A stretch of DNA of 64,000 bases from assembly GCF_024346375.1 (NCBI RefSeq), contig NZ_JAGQCV010000009.1, positions 1-64,000 of the forward strand, in the 5' to 3' direction. The notes under the pieces are model-generated. The model did not search any database, was not told the DNA's origin, and saw only the letters and a list, made by a program, of their open reading frames with translations. The position numbers were made by a program, and so were the translations under genes. This stretch comes from Synechococcus sp. ATX 2A4 (GTDB lineage: Bacteria; Cyanobacteriota; Cyanobacteriia; PCC-6307; Cyanobiaceae). Positions 1 through 9,787 of this stretch are shown piece by piece; positions within the stretch are counted from its first letter, which is position 1, and every line of letters starts with the position of its first letter.

Positions 1-360
1 CAGCCGCAGGTTCGCTGCCACCATCCGCTCCTTTGCCCGGCGGCCGCTCGCCAGCTTGCGGCGCAGCACCGGCACCGGCAGCTCCAGCGACGCCGCCAGC
101 ACCTCCAACGTGGGCTTCACCCCACCGACGCGCATCTCCAGCTCCAGCTCCGTTTCCTCCAAGCGCATCAGCTCCTGCACCTGGCGGCCCAGCGTGATCT
201 CCTGCTCATGGCTCAACAACGGCACTCGGCCGATGTCGCGCAGGTACGAGCGCACCAGATCGCCGTCCACAGGGGGCAGGGAACGGGGCAGAACGGCGGG
301 CCTGGGGTCGGCGGCGGCCAGCGACTCGACGGGCCGGGACGGGGAGAGAGCGACAATCAC
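1..360 (-). CDS. RNA polymerase sigma factor, group 2 sigma-70 (partial, N-terminus)
   Basis: The reverse strand encodes the first 120 residues of a sigma-70 protein; the rest lies beyond the left edge. After a variable N-terminus comes a region 1.2 block containing DLVRSYLRDIGRVPLLSHEQ, the segment found in cyanobacterial RpoD-like principal and group 2 sigma factors. The end of the visible part (MVAANLRL) enters region 2.1. The short N-terminal tail of about 30 residues suggests a non-essential group 2 sigma rather than the longer principal sigma. The GTG at 358-360 is chosen as the start because no ATG lies in frame upstream. No clear Shine-Dalgarno sequence is visible. It transcribes away from mgtE's 3' end. 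Confidence 0.85.
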   Translation of the reverse strand, partial: MIVALSPSRPVESLAAADPRPAVLPRSLPPVDGDLVRSYLRDIGRVPLLSHEQEITLGRQVQELMRLEETELELEMRVGGVKPTLEVLAASLELPVPVLRRKLASGRRAKERMVAANLRL

Positions 361-527
361 GGCGTGGTGTTTTGACAGTGTGTAAAGCCTAACCTGAAGA
401 AGTGTGAAGTCCCTCTCATCTGAGGCCCATCGGGGCGAAATTCCCCTACCTGTCGCGCCGGTGCTTCCGCCGGCCACAGCCGCCCGCTGCTCCCAGCCCT
501 CTGCCTTCCCTGACGCCCCGCGCCCAG

Positions 528-2030
528 CTAGAGGGGCATCCCGAGCCAGTTGAGCAGCCAGGTGGCGGTTTGGAGGTAGATGAACACCCCTGCCACGTCG
601 GTGGCGGTGGTGATGAAGGGGGCAGACATCAGGGCCGGATCCAGCTTGAGGCGATCGAAGAGCAGGGGCAGCGCGGCCCCTGCCGTCGCCGCCAGGGTGG
701 TGATCGCCAGCAGGCTGATCCCCACCGAGAGGCCCACCAAGGGGCCTTCGCCGCGCCACCACGCCCAGGGCACCACGACCACCAGCATCAGGAGACCCAG
801 CAGCGCGCCGGCCACCGCCTCCCGCACGATCGTGCGCCAGGGCCCAAGGGCCTGGATCCGCTGGGTGCTGAGGCCGCGGATCACCACGGTGGAACTTTGG
901 GCACCGACGTTGCCCCCCGTACCGATCAGCAGCGGGATGAAGGCCGCCAATACCACCACCTGACTGAGCACCTCGCCATGGAGGGCAATCACCTCGGAGG
1001 TGAAACCGTTGGCCACCACCAGCACCGAGAGCCACACCACCCGGCGGCGGGCCACGGTGAACAGGTTGCTGCGGAAGTAGTCGTCCTCATCACCCGCCTG
1101 GACGGCGCCAGCCGCGTAGAGATCACGGGTGGCCTCCTGCTGGATCACGTCGATCACGTCGTCGACGGTGACGATCCCCACCAGCCGCTCCTCGCGATCC
1201 ACCACCGGCACCGCCAGGAAGTCGTAGCGCTGGATCACGCGGGCCACCTCCTCCTGATCGGTGGCGGTGGTGACGTTCACCACCTCCCGGGTCATCACAT
1301 CGCCGATGCGGTCCTCCGGGTCGGCCATCACCAGATCCCGCAGCGACAGGATGCCGGTGAGATGGCGCGAAGCGTCTGTCACATAGAGGCTGTAGACGGT
1401 TTCGGTGTCCCGGGCCCGCCGCCGCACGATGTCAAGCGCCTGAGCGGCGCTATGGAACTCCTTGAGGTCAATGAACTCAGTCGTCATCAACCGGCCGGCC
1501 GTTTCCGCCTCATAGCCCAGCAACTGGGCGGTGACCCGGCGCTCGGCTGGGCTCAGCTCCACCAGCAGGCGGCGCACCACCTTGGCGGGCAGTTCATCGA
1601 ACAGCCGCACCCGGTCGTCCGGCGACATCTCCTCCACCAGCTCCAGCACCTCACCGGAGCGCAGCCGCTCCACCAGGCTCTGCTGCACATCGCCATCGAG
1701 GTATTCGTACACCTCGATCGCCTTGTCCTTGGGCAGCAGGCGGAAAGCCAGGGCCTGCAGCGTGCGCGGCAGGGTGCCGATCGCCTCGGCGCAGTCCACC
1801 GGCTGCACCGGCTCCAGCAGCAGTTTCACACCGCCGTAATTGCTGGCCTTGAGCAGGGCCTCCAGCTGGCGGGCCACCACCTCGGCCACCTGCAAGCCGC
1901 CGCCGAGCACGATCGTGGAGCCGCTGATGCTGCCCATTGCGCCACTGCCGTGTTCAGCGCCGCCGGACTGGCCCCTGCCGGCGGGATCCTGGCGGCCAGG
2001 GCGGGCACCGCCGCTGTCGAGCTCGCTCAT
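528..2030 (-). CDS. mgtE: Magnesium transporter MgtE
   Basis: This is a 500-residue inner-membrane Mg2+ channel of the MgtE family. From the ATG at 2028-2030 it has a low-complexity tail (1-45), the superhelical N domain (about 50-180), a pair of CBS domains (about 180-305) and five hydrophobic segments (about 330-500). The cytosolic N and CBS domains bind Mg2+ and gate the pore. The C-terminal membrane part has the family signature around GTGGNVGAQSS. An in-frame GTG lies further upstream at 2088-2090, and an ATG at 1935-1937 sits just before the conserved region, so the exact start is uncertain. It is transcribed convergently with nothing nearby and diverges from the peroxidase gene. Confidence 0.93.
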   Translation of the reverse strand: MSELDSGGARPGRQDPAGRGQSGGAEHGSGAMGSISGSTIVLGGGLQVAEVVARQLEALLKASNYGGVKLLLEPVQPVDCAEAIGTLPRTLQALAFRLLPKDKAIEVYEYLDGDVQQSLVERLRSGEVLELVEEMSPDDRVRLFDELPAKVVRRLLVELSPAERRVTAQLLGYEAETAGRLMTTEFIDLKEFHSAAQALDIVRRRARDTETVYSLYVTDASRHLTGILSLRDLVMADPEDRIGDVMTREVVNVTTATDQEEVARVIQRYDFLAVPVVDREERLVGIVTVDDVIDVIQQEATRDLYAAGAVQAGDEDDYFRSNLFTVARRRVVWLSVLVVANGFTSEVIALHGEVLSQVVVLAAFIPLLIGTGGNVGAQSSTVVIRGLSTQRIQALGPWRTIVREAVAGALLGLLMLVVVVPWAWWRGEGPLVGLSVGISLLAITTLAATAGAALPLLFDRLKLDPALMSAPFITTATDVAGVFIYLQTATWLLNWLGMPL

Positions 2031-2136
2031 CGGCCCCGAAGTGGCGGCCCCATGAGTGTATGGGGATGGTTCCTGCTGCGGCCTCCCCACTGCAGCGGTC
2101 CGCTTCTAGGGTCTGCCGGCAGCAACAACAACAACC

Positions 2137-2616
2137 ATGAGCGTGAGCGTTTCCAATGTGGTGGTGCGCAGCGCCACAGGCGCGGAGACACCGCTGGCTG
2201 ATTACGCCGGCACGGTGCTGCTGATCGTGAACGTGGCCAGCCGCTGTGGCTTCACCCGCCAGTACACGGGCCTGCAGAGCCTGCAGGACACCTACGGAGC
2301 ACGCGGCTTCAAGGTGCTCGGCTTCCCCTGCAACGACTTCGGCGCGCAGGAGCCCGGCACCCTGCCGGAAATTCAGCAGTTCTGCTCCACCACCTACGGC
2401 GCCAGCTTCGAGCTGTTCGACAAGGTGCAGGCCAAGGGCCCCAAGAGCGCTCCCTATGACGTGCTCACCCAGGCCGAACCCGCCGGCGATGTGGAGTGGA
2501 ACTTTGAGAAGTTCCTGGTGGGCAAGGACGGCACCGTACTGGCGCGCTTCAAGAGCGCCGTGGATCCCACCAGCGCGGAACTGACAGCAGCGATCGAAGC
2601 GGCCCTCGCCGCCTGA
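2137..2616 (+). CDS. Glutathione peroxidase family thiol peroxidase
   Basis: The 159-residue protein reduces hydroperoxides. The family blocks are NVASRCGFT with the peroxidatic Cys37, the FPCN-FG-QEPG block (63-74) and the Trp-Asn pair at 121-122. It is a cysteine enzyme, not a selenoprotein. The residue normally Gln in the FPCNQFG motif is Asp67 here, so the usual Cys-Gln-Trp-Asn tetrad is altered. A second Cys at 65 and Cys83 could serve as resolving residues, which would make it thioredoxin-dependent as in cyanobacterial relatives. The antiporter gene follows after 10 bp, so the two are probably co-transcribed. Confidence 0.92.
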   Translation: MSVSVSNVVVRSATGAETPLADYAGTVLLIVNVASRCGFTRQYTGLQSLQDTYGARGFKVLGFPCNDFGAQEPGTLPEIQQFCSTTYGASFELFDKVQAKGPKSAPYDVLTQAEPAGDVEWNFEKFLVGKDGTVLARFKSAVDPTSAELTAAIEAALAA

Positions 2617-2626
2617 TCCCACCACC

Positions 2627-3835
2627 GTGCCGCTGCTGGGCCTGGCCGAACTGGTGATCCTGGGCCTGCTGGCGGATGGTCTGTTCCGCCGGCTGGGGCT
2701 GCCGGGCCTGATCGGCATGCTGCTGGTGGGGGTGGCGCTCGGCAGCTCGGGGCTGGGCCTGCTTGACCCCAGGCTGCTCGCCCTCAGCGGCGACCTGCGC
2801 CAGATGGCGCTCATTGTGATCCTGCTGCGGGTGGGCTTCAGCCTTCCCTTGGCCACGCTGCGGCAGGTGGGTGGACGGGTGCTGCTGCTGGCGTTGATCC
2901 CGGCCAGCTGCGAGGGAGTGATGATCACGGTCGTGGCGCAGCCGCTGCTGGGGCTCAGCCTGCTGGAGGCCGCCCTGCTGGGGTCGGTGCTGGCGGCCGT
3001 CTCTCCGGCGGTGGTGGTGCCACTGATGTTGCGGCTGACCGAGGAACGCCGCGGCACCGCCAAGGGCATCCCGGCGATGGTGATGGCCGCCGCCTCCCTC
3101 GACGACATCGCCGTGATCGTGGTGAATGGGCTGCTGCTGGGCCTGCTGGTGCAGCGCCAGGGTGACGTTGCCGGGCAACTGGTGGGGCTGCCACTGGGGT
3201 TGCTGCTGGGAGCGGCCGCCGGCGCGGCGCTCGGCTGGGGTCTGATCCGCTGGTTCGAGCGGTTTCGTCCCAATACCAACCGCCAGGTGCTGATCGTGCT
3301 GGCCTTGGCCCTGCTGTTGCTGCGCCTGCAGGACCACATCAGTGGCATGGTGCCGTTCACCGGGTTGGTGGCGGCGATCGCCCTTGGGGTGGTGATCCTG
3401 GAGCTGCGCGAGGAGATCGCCCATCCAATCGCCGCCAAACTGGGATCGATCTGGGTGTTTGCCGAACTGGTGCTGTTCACCCTGGTGGGAGCCCAGCTCA
3501 ATCTCGCCGTGGCCTGGAGCACTGGACTGGCGGGCCTGGCCGTGCTGGCGCTCGGGCTGATCGCCCGCTCGGCCGGCACACTGGCCTGCCTGGCCCGCAG
3601 CCCGCTCACGCCGGGCGAACGACTGTTCGTGGTCGCGGCTTACCTGCCCAAAGCCACCGTGCAGGCAGCGATCGGCGCCCTGCCGTTGATGGTGATGCGG
3701 GCCGCAGGTGGGCCCACTGCAGCCGGCGACGTGATCCTGGCGGTGGCGGTGCTCAGCATCGTGACCACCGCTCCCCTGGGGGCCTGGCTCAGCGCCTATC
3801 TGGCCGATCGGGTGCTGGAGCCTGCCGCCGCCTGA
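2627..3835 (+). CDS. Cation:proton antiporter (CPA family membrane protein)
   Basis: The 402-residue protein is almost wholly hydrophobic, with about 11-12 membrane segments, as expected for Na+(K+)/H+ exchangers. The segment AASLDDIAVI carries the paired acidic residues typical of ion-binding helices in the CPA antiporters, and LPKATVQAAIG near the C-terminus matches a conserved late helix. It starts with GTG 10 bp after the peroxidase stop, which suggests a two-gene unit. No C-terminal TrkA-N or USP regulatory domain is present. Substrate (Na+ or K+) cannot be told from sequence alone. Confidence 0.85.
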   Translation: MPLLGLAELVILGLLADGLFRRLGLPGLIGMLLVGVALGSSGLGLLDPRLLALSGDLRQMALIVILLRVGFSLPLATLRQVGGRVLLLALIPASCEGVMITVVAQPLLGLSLLEAALLGSVLAAVSPAVVVPLMLRLTEERRGTAKGIPAMVMAAASLDDIAVIVVNGLLLGLLVQRQGDVAGQLVGLPLGLLLGAAAGAALGWGLIRWFERFRPNTNRQVLIVLALALLLLRLQDHISGMVPFTGLVAAIALGVVILELREEIAHPIAAKLGSIWVFAELVLFTLVGAQLNLAVAWSTGLAGLAVLALGLIARSAGTLACLARSPLTPGERLFVVAAYLPKATVQAAIGALPLMVMRAAGGPTAAGDVILAVAVLSIVTTAPLGAWLSAYLADRVLEPAAA

Positions 3836-3856
3836 TTGCCCAGGGGCAGCACCCGT

Positions 3857-4288
3857 TCAAGCGCCGTGGCGGCGCCGCCTTGCCAGCAGCCAGTGGCTGG
3901 CGGCAGACCCGGCAGCCACCGCCAGCAGACCAAGACCCAGGCTCAGGGCCAGCAGGCCCAGCCCCTCGGCCAGCTGCTGGCGTTCAGCCAGGCGCACCAG
4001 GTTCAGCATCCAGGTGCAGAAGGTGGTGAGCGCCCCACAGAAGCCGATGCCCAGGCAGAGCACCAGCGGCGTGCGCCAGGGGATCGGCCCCGCCAGCAGT
4101 CCCAGCAGCAGGCAGCCCAGCAGGTTCACCAGCAGGTCGGCCCGGGAGCTGCCTCCCAGCACGGGGCCGAGCCGCAGCTCCGCCTGCCAGCGCAGGAGGG
4201 CGCCAGGCACAGCCCCGGCGGCCACCAGCAGCAGCTCCCTGAGCTCGAAACGCAGCAGACGGCGCTCCTGGGCGGTGCCGTCAGGCAC
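3857..4288 (-). CDS. crcB: Fluoride ion channel CrcB/Fluc, subunit 1 (divergent motif)
   Basis: A 143-residue four-helix CrcB/Fluc homologue that exports fluoride as a dimer. The conserved pore Asn is at residue 55 (LLVNLLG). The phenylalanine-box region reads GFCGALTTFCTW, keeping Phe90 but having Trp93 where the second box Phe is expected. The GTG start at 4286-4288 overlaps the stop of the upstream crcB by 8 bp, so translation is coupled. It is the last gene of the gyrB, small secreted protein, crcB, crcB series. Its divergence from the partner suggests a heterodimeric channel, as known for some bacteria with paired crcB genes. Confidence 0.9.
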   Translation of the reverse strand: MPDGTAQERRLLRFELRELLLVAAGAVPGALLRWQAELRLGPVLGGSSRADLLVNLLGCLLLGLLAGPIPWRTPLVLCLGIGFCGALTTFCTWMLNLVRLAERQQLAEGLGLLALSLGLGLLAVAAGSAASHWLLARRRRHGA

Positions 4289-4646
4289 GGGCCACCGCCT
4301 GCCCCAGCAGCACGGCCAGAGCGCCCAGCACCACCGAAGCCGACAACAGCGCCAACGTTTCGCGCCGCCTGCCGGCCTGCCAGGCCACAAAGGCTTCGAG
4401 CATGAAGGTGGAGAAGGTGCTGAAGCTGCCGAGGAAACCGGTGGCGATCAGCAGCAGCAGCGGGCTGGCGGTAGCGCGGCAGGGATCGAGCGAAGCGACC
4501 AGCCCGAGCATGAAGCTGGCGGACACGTTGACCGCAAGGGTGGCCCAGTGGCGGCGGGCCAACAGGGGCTCGAAATGGTTGACCAGGCGCAGCCGCAACC
4601 AACTGCCGGGAACCGCACCAACGGCCACCAGCAGAGCCTCATTCAC
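4281..4646 (-). CDS. crcB: Fluoride ion channel CrcB/Fluc, subunit 2 (canonical motif)
   Basis: A 121-residue CrcB/Fluc protein with four hydrophobic helices. It has the conserved Asn40 (AVNVSASF) and a complete TGFLGSFSTFSTF block with Phe78 and Phe81 spaced as in the fluoride pore. The GTG at 4644-4646 overlaps the stop of the preceding gene (GTGA). A much longer open frame exists upstream but runs through that preceding gene and is not used. The tandem overlapping arrangement with the second crcB indicates one co-translated unit. Confidence 0.92.
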   Translation of the reverse strand: MNEALLVAVGAVPGSWLRLRLVNHFEPLLARRHWATLAVNVSASFMLGLVASLDPCRATASPLLLLIATGFLGSFSTFSTFMLEAFVAWQAGRRRETLALLSASVVLGALAVLLGQAVARA

Positions 4647-4953
4647 CCGACCAGCCAGCCACGCCGCGCCGATCCGGCGTCGGTCGCTGCCTCGACATGC
4701 AGCCAGCGCTCCCCATCCGGCTGCTGCCACACGCGCAGAAGCCGCAGGGGCGCTCCTGCGCTCAATGGCCGCAGGCAGGGGGCGCGGTGGTGGGGAGAGG
4801 TGCGCAGAACCCCATCGCAGGAACCCTCTGAGAGGAGCGGATCCCCGCTCTGACGGCGGCGCAACTCGGGGGTGCGCCAATCGGCGCCGCCGGCGGGCAA
4901 GGCGGCCGGCGCGATCAGAGCGAAGCCCAGCACCCAGATCCAACGCCAGGCCA

Positions 4954-4954
<1 letters not shown>
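4643..4954 (-). CDS. Small secreted SH3-like protein, unknown function
   Basis: A 103-residue protein with an N-terminal signal peptide (a hydrophobic run of roughly residues 3-18, then Ala-rich cleavage region). The exported part of about 80 residues ends in a stretch (PLRLLRVW, then GERWLHVEA, then RRGWLVG) that looks like a bacterial SH3 beta-barrel, which often binds cell-wall material. The ATG overlaps the gyrB stop (TGATG), and its own stop overlaps the start of crcB (GTGA), so it sits inside a translationally coupled tail of the gyrB transcript. The SH3 assignment is by pattern only. Confidence 0.7.
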
Positions 4955-6987
<2,033 letters not shown>

Positions 6988-7010
6988 TCAAAAGGCCAAT
7001 CGTGGCATCG

Positions 7011-7019
7011 ATCTTACCA
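7011..7019 (-). promoter_or_regulatory. Candidate extended -10 element of the gyrB promoter
   Basis: On the reverse strand the sequence TGGTAAGAT gives an extended -10 (TG, one base, TAAGAT) about 100 nt upstream of the gyrB ATG. No good -35 hexamer is visible at the usual distance, which is tolerated for extended -10 promoters. The 292 bp between gyrB and miaA is the only non-coding space from which both divergent genes can be read. Confidence 0.3.
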
Positions 7020-7044
7020 CTGCTGCTTCAGAGGGGCCCCCAGG

Positions 7045-7059
7045 GGGCGCTCAGCGCCC
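7045..7059. repeat. Perfect GC hairpin in the gyrB-miaA intergenic region
   Basis: GGGCGC, a 3-nt loop TCA, then GCGCCC forms a perfect six-pair stem on either strand, directly after a second palindrome (GGGGCCCC at 7033-7040). It lies in what would be the miaA leader or just upstream of the candidate gyrB promoter. No T-run follows, so it is not a standard terminator. Confidence 0.4.
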
Positions 7060-7204
7060 GTTTGCGGCGGGGATGCACCCCCAGTCGCATCCCCGCCCCG
7101 TCCGTCCCGCGGCTGGACCACCCGCCGGCCTCCCGGTCGCCGCACCGCGATGGCCCTCAGCGAGGCTCAAGCGAGATCGCCCGCTCTGCGTAGACGCCCC
7201 TCGG

Positions 7205-8116
7205 ATGCCCGCTTCGCTTCCTCTTGTCCTCGTGCTGCTCGGCCCCACCGCCAGCGGCAAATCCGCCCTGGCCCTGGAGCTGGCCAGCCGCTTCGACCTC
7301 ACAGTGCTGTCGGTGGATTCCCGACAGCTCTATACGGGCATGGACATCGGCACCGCCAAACCCAGCGCCGCCGAGCGGGCCCGCGTGCCCCACGGCCTGC
7401 TTGACCTGCGCTCGCCTGACCAGCCGCTCAACCTGCAGGAGTTCCGCCAGGCGGCCGAGGCCGCCATCGCCGCCGAACACCAGCGCCGCGGCGTGGCCTT
7501 TCTCGTGGGGGGCAGCGGGCTCTACCTGCAGGCCCTGACCCAGGGTCTGCAGCCGCCGGCGGTGCCCCCCCAACCGGCCTTGCGCGCCCAGCTGGCTGCA
7601 CTGGGGCAATCCACCTGTCACCAGTTGCTGCATCAGGCCGATCCGCAGGCGGCAGGGCGCATCGATGGCGCCGACACGGTGCGCACCCAGCGGGCTCTGG
7701 AGGTGCTGTATGCCACCGGCCGGTCTCTGTCCAGCCAGCAGAGCCGGCAGCCACCTGGCTGGCGGGTGCTGGAACTGGGGCTTGACCCCGGCGACCTCAG
7801 GCAGCGGATCGCCAGCCGCACCCGTTCGCTCTACGCCGGTGGCCTGGTGGAGGAAACCCAGCAGTTGGCCCGGCGCTACGGCCGCGACCTGCCCCTGCTG
7901 CAGACGATCGGCTACGGCGAAGCGCTGCAACTGCTGGCAGGGGAGCTGAGCGAAGCGCAGGCGATCAGCCGCACCGACCAGCGCACACGGCAGTACGCCA
8001 AGCGCCAGCGCACCTGGTTCCGGCGGCGTCATGCCCCGTTGTGGCTGGATCCAGCCGCTGGCGGCGCTGATCTGCTACGGGGTGCCGTAGGGGCGGTCGA
8101 AGGGGTTCTAGGGTAA
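7205..8116 (+). CDS. miaA: tRNA dimethylallyltransferase MiaA
   Basis: The 303-residue enzyme transfers dimethylallyl from DMAPP to N6 of A37 in tRNAs that read codons starting with U. It has the P-loop GPTASGKS at the N-terminus, the [16 protein letters not shown] substrate motif, [14 protein letters not shown] in the middle and the late [17 protein letters not shown] block. The ATG at 7205 puts the P-loop at the usual distance; the open frame upstream has no homology. infC follows after 60 bp in the same direction. Confidence 0.96.
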   Translation: MPASLPLVLVLLGPTASGKSALALELASRFDLTVLSVDSRQLYTGMDIGTAKPSAAERARVPHGLLDLRSPDQPLNLQEFRQAAEAAIAAEHQRRGVAFLVGGSGLYLQALTQGLQPPAVPPQPALRAQLAALGQSTCHQLLHQADPQAAGRIDGADTVRTQRALEVLYATGRSLSSQQSRQPPGWRVLELGLDPGDLRQRIASRTRSLYAGGLVEETQQLARRYGRDLPLLQTIGYGEALQLLAGELSEAQAISRTDQRTRQYAKRQRTWFRRRHAPLWLDPAAGGADLLRGAVGAVEGVLG

Positions 8117-8176
8117 GGATGAGTCCCCGACGGCTGTTCCCCGTGCCGGCCTCCGCTACGCCCCTCGCTTCTTTGA

Positions 8177-8836
8177 ATGCCTCCTCGTCCTCGGTTTGAT
8201 CGTCGTGCTCCCGTGCGGGAGCTCCCCAACATCAACGAACGCATCAGTTACCCCCAGCTGCGGGTGGTCGATGCCGACGGCAGTCAGCTCGGCGTGATCA
8301 CCAGAGAGGAAGCCCTCGAGGTCGCCAAGGACCGTGAGCTTGACCTCGTGCTTGTGAGCGAGAAGGCAGATCCGCCTGTGTGCCGGATCATGGACTACGG
8401 CAAGTTCAAGTTTGAACAGGAAAAAAAGGCCAAAGAAGCCAAGAAGAAGTCGCATCAAACCGAAGTCAAGGAGGTGAAGATGCGCTACAAGATTGATTCG
8501 CACGACTACCAAGTGCGCATCGGTCAGGCCATCCGCTTTCTCAAGGACGGCGACAAGGTGAAGTGCACGGTGATCTTCCGCGGCCGGGAGATTCAGCACA
8601 CGGCACTGGCCGAGCAGTTGCTCTACCGGATGGCGAAAGACCTCGAAGAAAGCGCCGAGATCCAGCAGGACCCCAAGCGGGAGGGCCGCAACATGATCAT
8701 GTTCCTCACGCCGCGCAAAACACCGCTCACCAAGGAAAAAGATGCCGCCGCTCTGGCGGCCAAGGCGGTGCGCACCATTCCCTCACCCCAGCGCCAGACC
8801 AGCGCCGCCGCTGCCGCCGAAAGCGCTGAGGGCTGA
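8177..8836 (+). CDS. infC: Translation initiation factor IF-3
   Basis: A 219-residue IF-3, which binds the 30S subunit, prevents premature 50S joining and proofreads the initiator tRNA. The N-domain shows [15 protein letters not shown] and [17 protein letters not shown] lysine-rich linker ([11 protein letters not shown]) leads to the C-domain with [15 protein letters not shown]. The C-terminus has an extra 30-40 residue Ala/Thr-rich tail. It starts with ordinary ATG instead of the AUU used for autoregulation in E. coli. rpmI and rplT, its usual partners, lie about 44 kb away, so the classical infC-rpmI-rplT operon is split here. Confidence 0.97.
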   Translation: MPPRPRFDRRAPVRELPNINERISYPQLRVVDADGSQLGVITREEALEVAKDRELDLVLVSEKADPPVCRIMDYGKFKFEQEKKAKEAKKKSHQTEVKEVKMRYKIDSHDYQVRIGQAIRFLKDGDKVKCTVIFRGREIQHTALAEQLLYRMAKDLEESAEIQQDPKREGRNMIMFLTPRKTPLTKEKDAAALAAKAVRTIPSPQRQTSAAAAAESAEG

Positions 8837-8840
8837 GGAC

Positions 8841-8879
8841 CAGCGGCAGGGTCGACGGCCGGCGCCGCCACAGCCGCTG
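8841..8879. terminator. Possible stem-loop between convergent infC and hydrolase genes
   Basis: CAGCGGC at 8841-8847 pairs perfectly with GCCGCTG at 8873-8879, and the 25-nt loop can fold further. It sits in the short gap between two genes read toward each other, the usual place for a bidirectional terminator. No U-tract follows, so the call is weak. Confidence 0.3.
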
Positions 8880-8901
8880 CTGGCCGTAGGTACGCGCCCG
8901 C

Positions 8902-9744
8902 TCAGAGCGTGGTGGCGAACAGCTCCAGCATTCCCTGCCAGCCAGCGGCGGCAGCTTCGGGGTCATGGTCGGGCCTGGCCTCGCACATGAACCCATGGCC
9001 CGCCTCCAGCTCGATCAGCCGGTGGCGCGCGCCCTCCGGATCGGCCTGGCGCAACGCGGCCCCGATTGCCGCCTGCTCGGCCGCCGGCATCAGCGGATCG
9101 CGCCGCCCGCAGAAACACCAGCGCCTTCCGGTGACTTCTGGTAACACGTCCAGCGTGGGGGGACCGCCCCCGGGTCTGCCGCTGGCGACCCCAGCCCCGT
9201 AAAAGTCTGCGGTGGCAGCGATCTGGGGCAAGCTGGCCGCCAGCAGAGAGGCGTGTCCGCCGAAACAGAAGCCCACGCAGCCCAGCAGTCCGGCGCCGGT
9301 GCGTTGCTGCAACCAGCGGCAGGCCCCGTCCAGATCGGCCAGCAGCTCGGCGCTGCTGGTGCGGTCCTTGTGGCGGCGTCCTTCGGCCAGATCATCGGCG
9401 CCGTAGCCCAGCTCCAGCGCCGGTGCCGTGCGGGCGAACAACGGCACGGCCAGCGCCGCATACCCCTCCAGAGCTAGCCGGTCTGCGACCGAACGCACCC
9501 AGGCGTTGATGCCGAAAACCTCTGGCAGCACAAGGATGGCGCCTCGCCCAGGCGACGTAGGAGCGGCCCACCAGCAGCGCAACGGCACGGAAACCACACC
9601 GCTGCCATCCGCTTGCTCGCCTGCCTGCGCGCCGGTCGGCCGCCCCTCTGTGGCGCCGCCCGGAGCCGCCCGACCGGGGGCCGCAGGAAGGGTGATCCAC
9701 TCGGCCACGGGCGCTGTCGCAGGGGTCGAGCAACAGGATGCCAC
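8902..9744 (-). CDS. Dienelactone hydrolase family alpha/beta-hydrolase
   Basis: A 280-residue hydrolase with the DLH fold. The nucleophile elbow is GFCFGG with a catalytic Cys. The acid is the Asp of CGRRDPLMP and the base the His of EAGHGFMC, so the Cys-Asp-His triad is complete. ILVLPEVFGIN is the family's N-terminal motif. Between the first strand (EWITLP) and the second (SVPLRCWW) lies a Gly/Ala-rich insertion of about 28 residues not usual for the family. The start taken is GTG at 9742-9744; a GTG 13 codons later is also possible. True substrate is unknown; cyanobacterial homologues are general carboxylesterases by inference. Confidence 0.88.
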   Translation of the reverse strand: MASCCSTPATAPVAEWITLPAAPGRAAPGGATEGRPTGAQAGEQADGSGVVSVPLRCWWAAPTSPGRGAILVLPEVFGINAWVRSVADRLALEGYAALAVPLFARTAPALELGYGADDLAEGRRHKDRTSSAELLADLDGACRWLQQRTGAGLLGCVGFCFGGHASLLAASLPQIAATADFYGAGVASGRPGGGPPTLDVLPEVTGRRWCFCGRRDPLMPAAEQAAIGAALRQADPEGARHRLIELEAGHGFMCEARPDHDPEAAAAGWQGMLELFATTL

Positions 9745-9787
9745 TGCGGTGGCTGGACCAAGCGCAGGACAACCGGCACAGGCTCTT

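Noticed and set aside
570-2201. Long frame opposite mgtE
   Set aside because: His/Gln-rich antisense shadow with no family; the reverse frame is MgtE.
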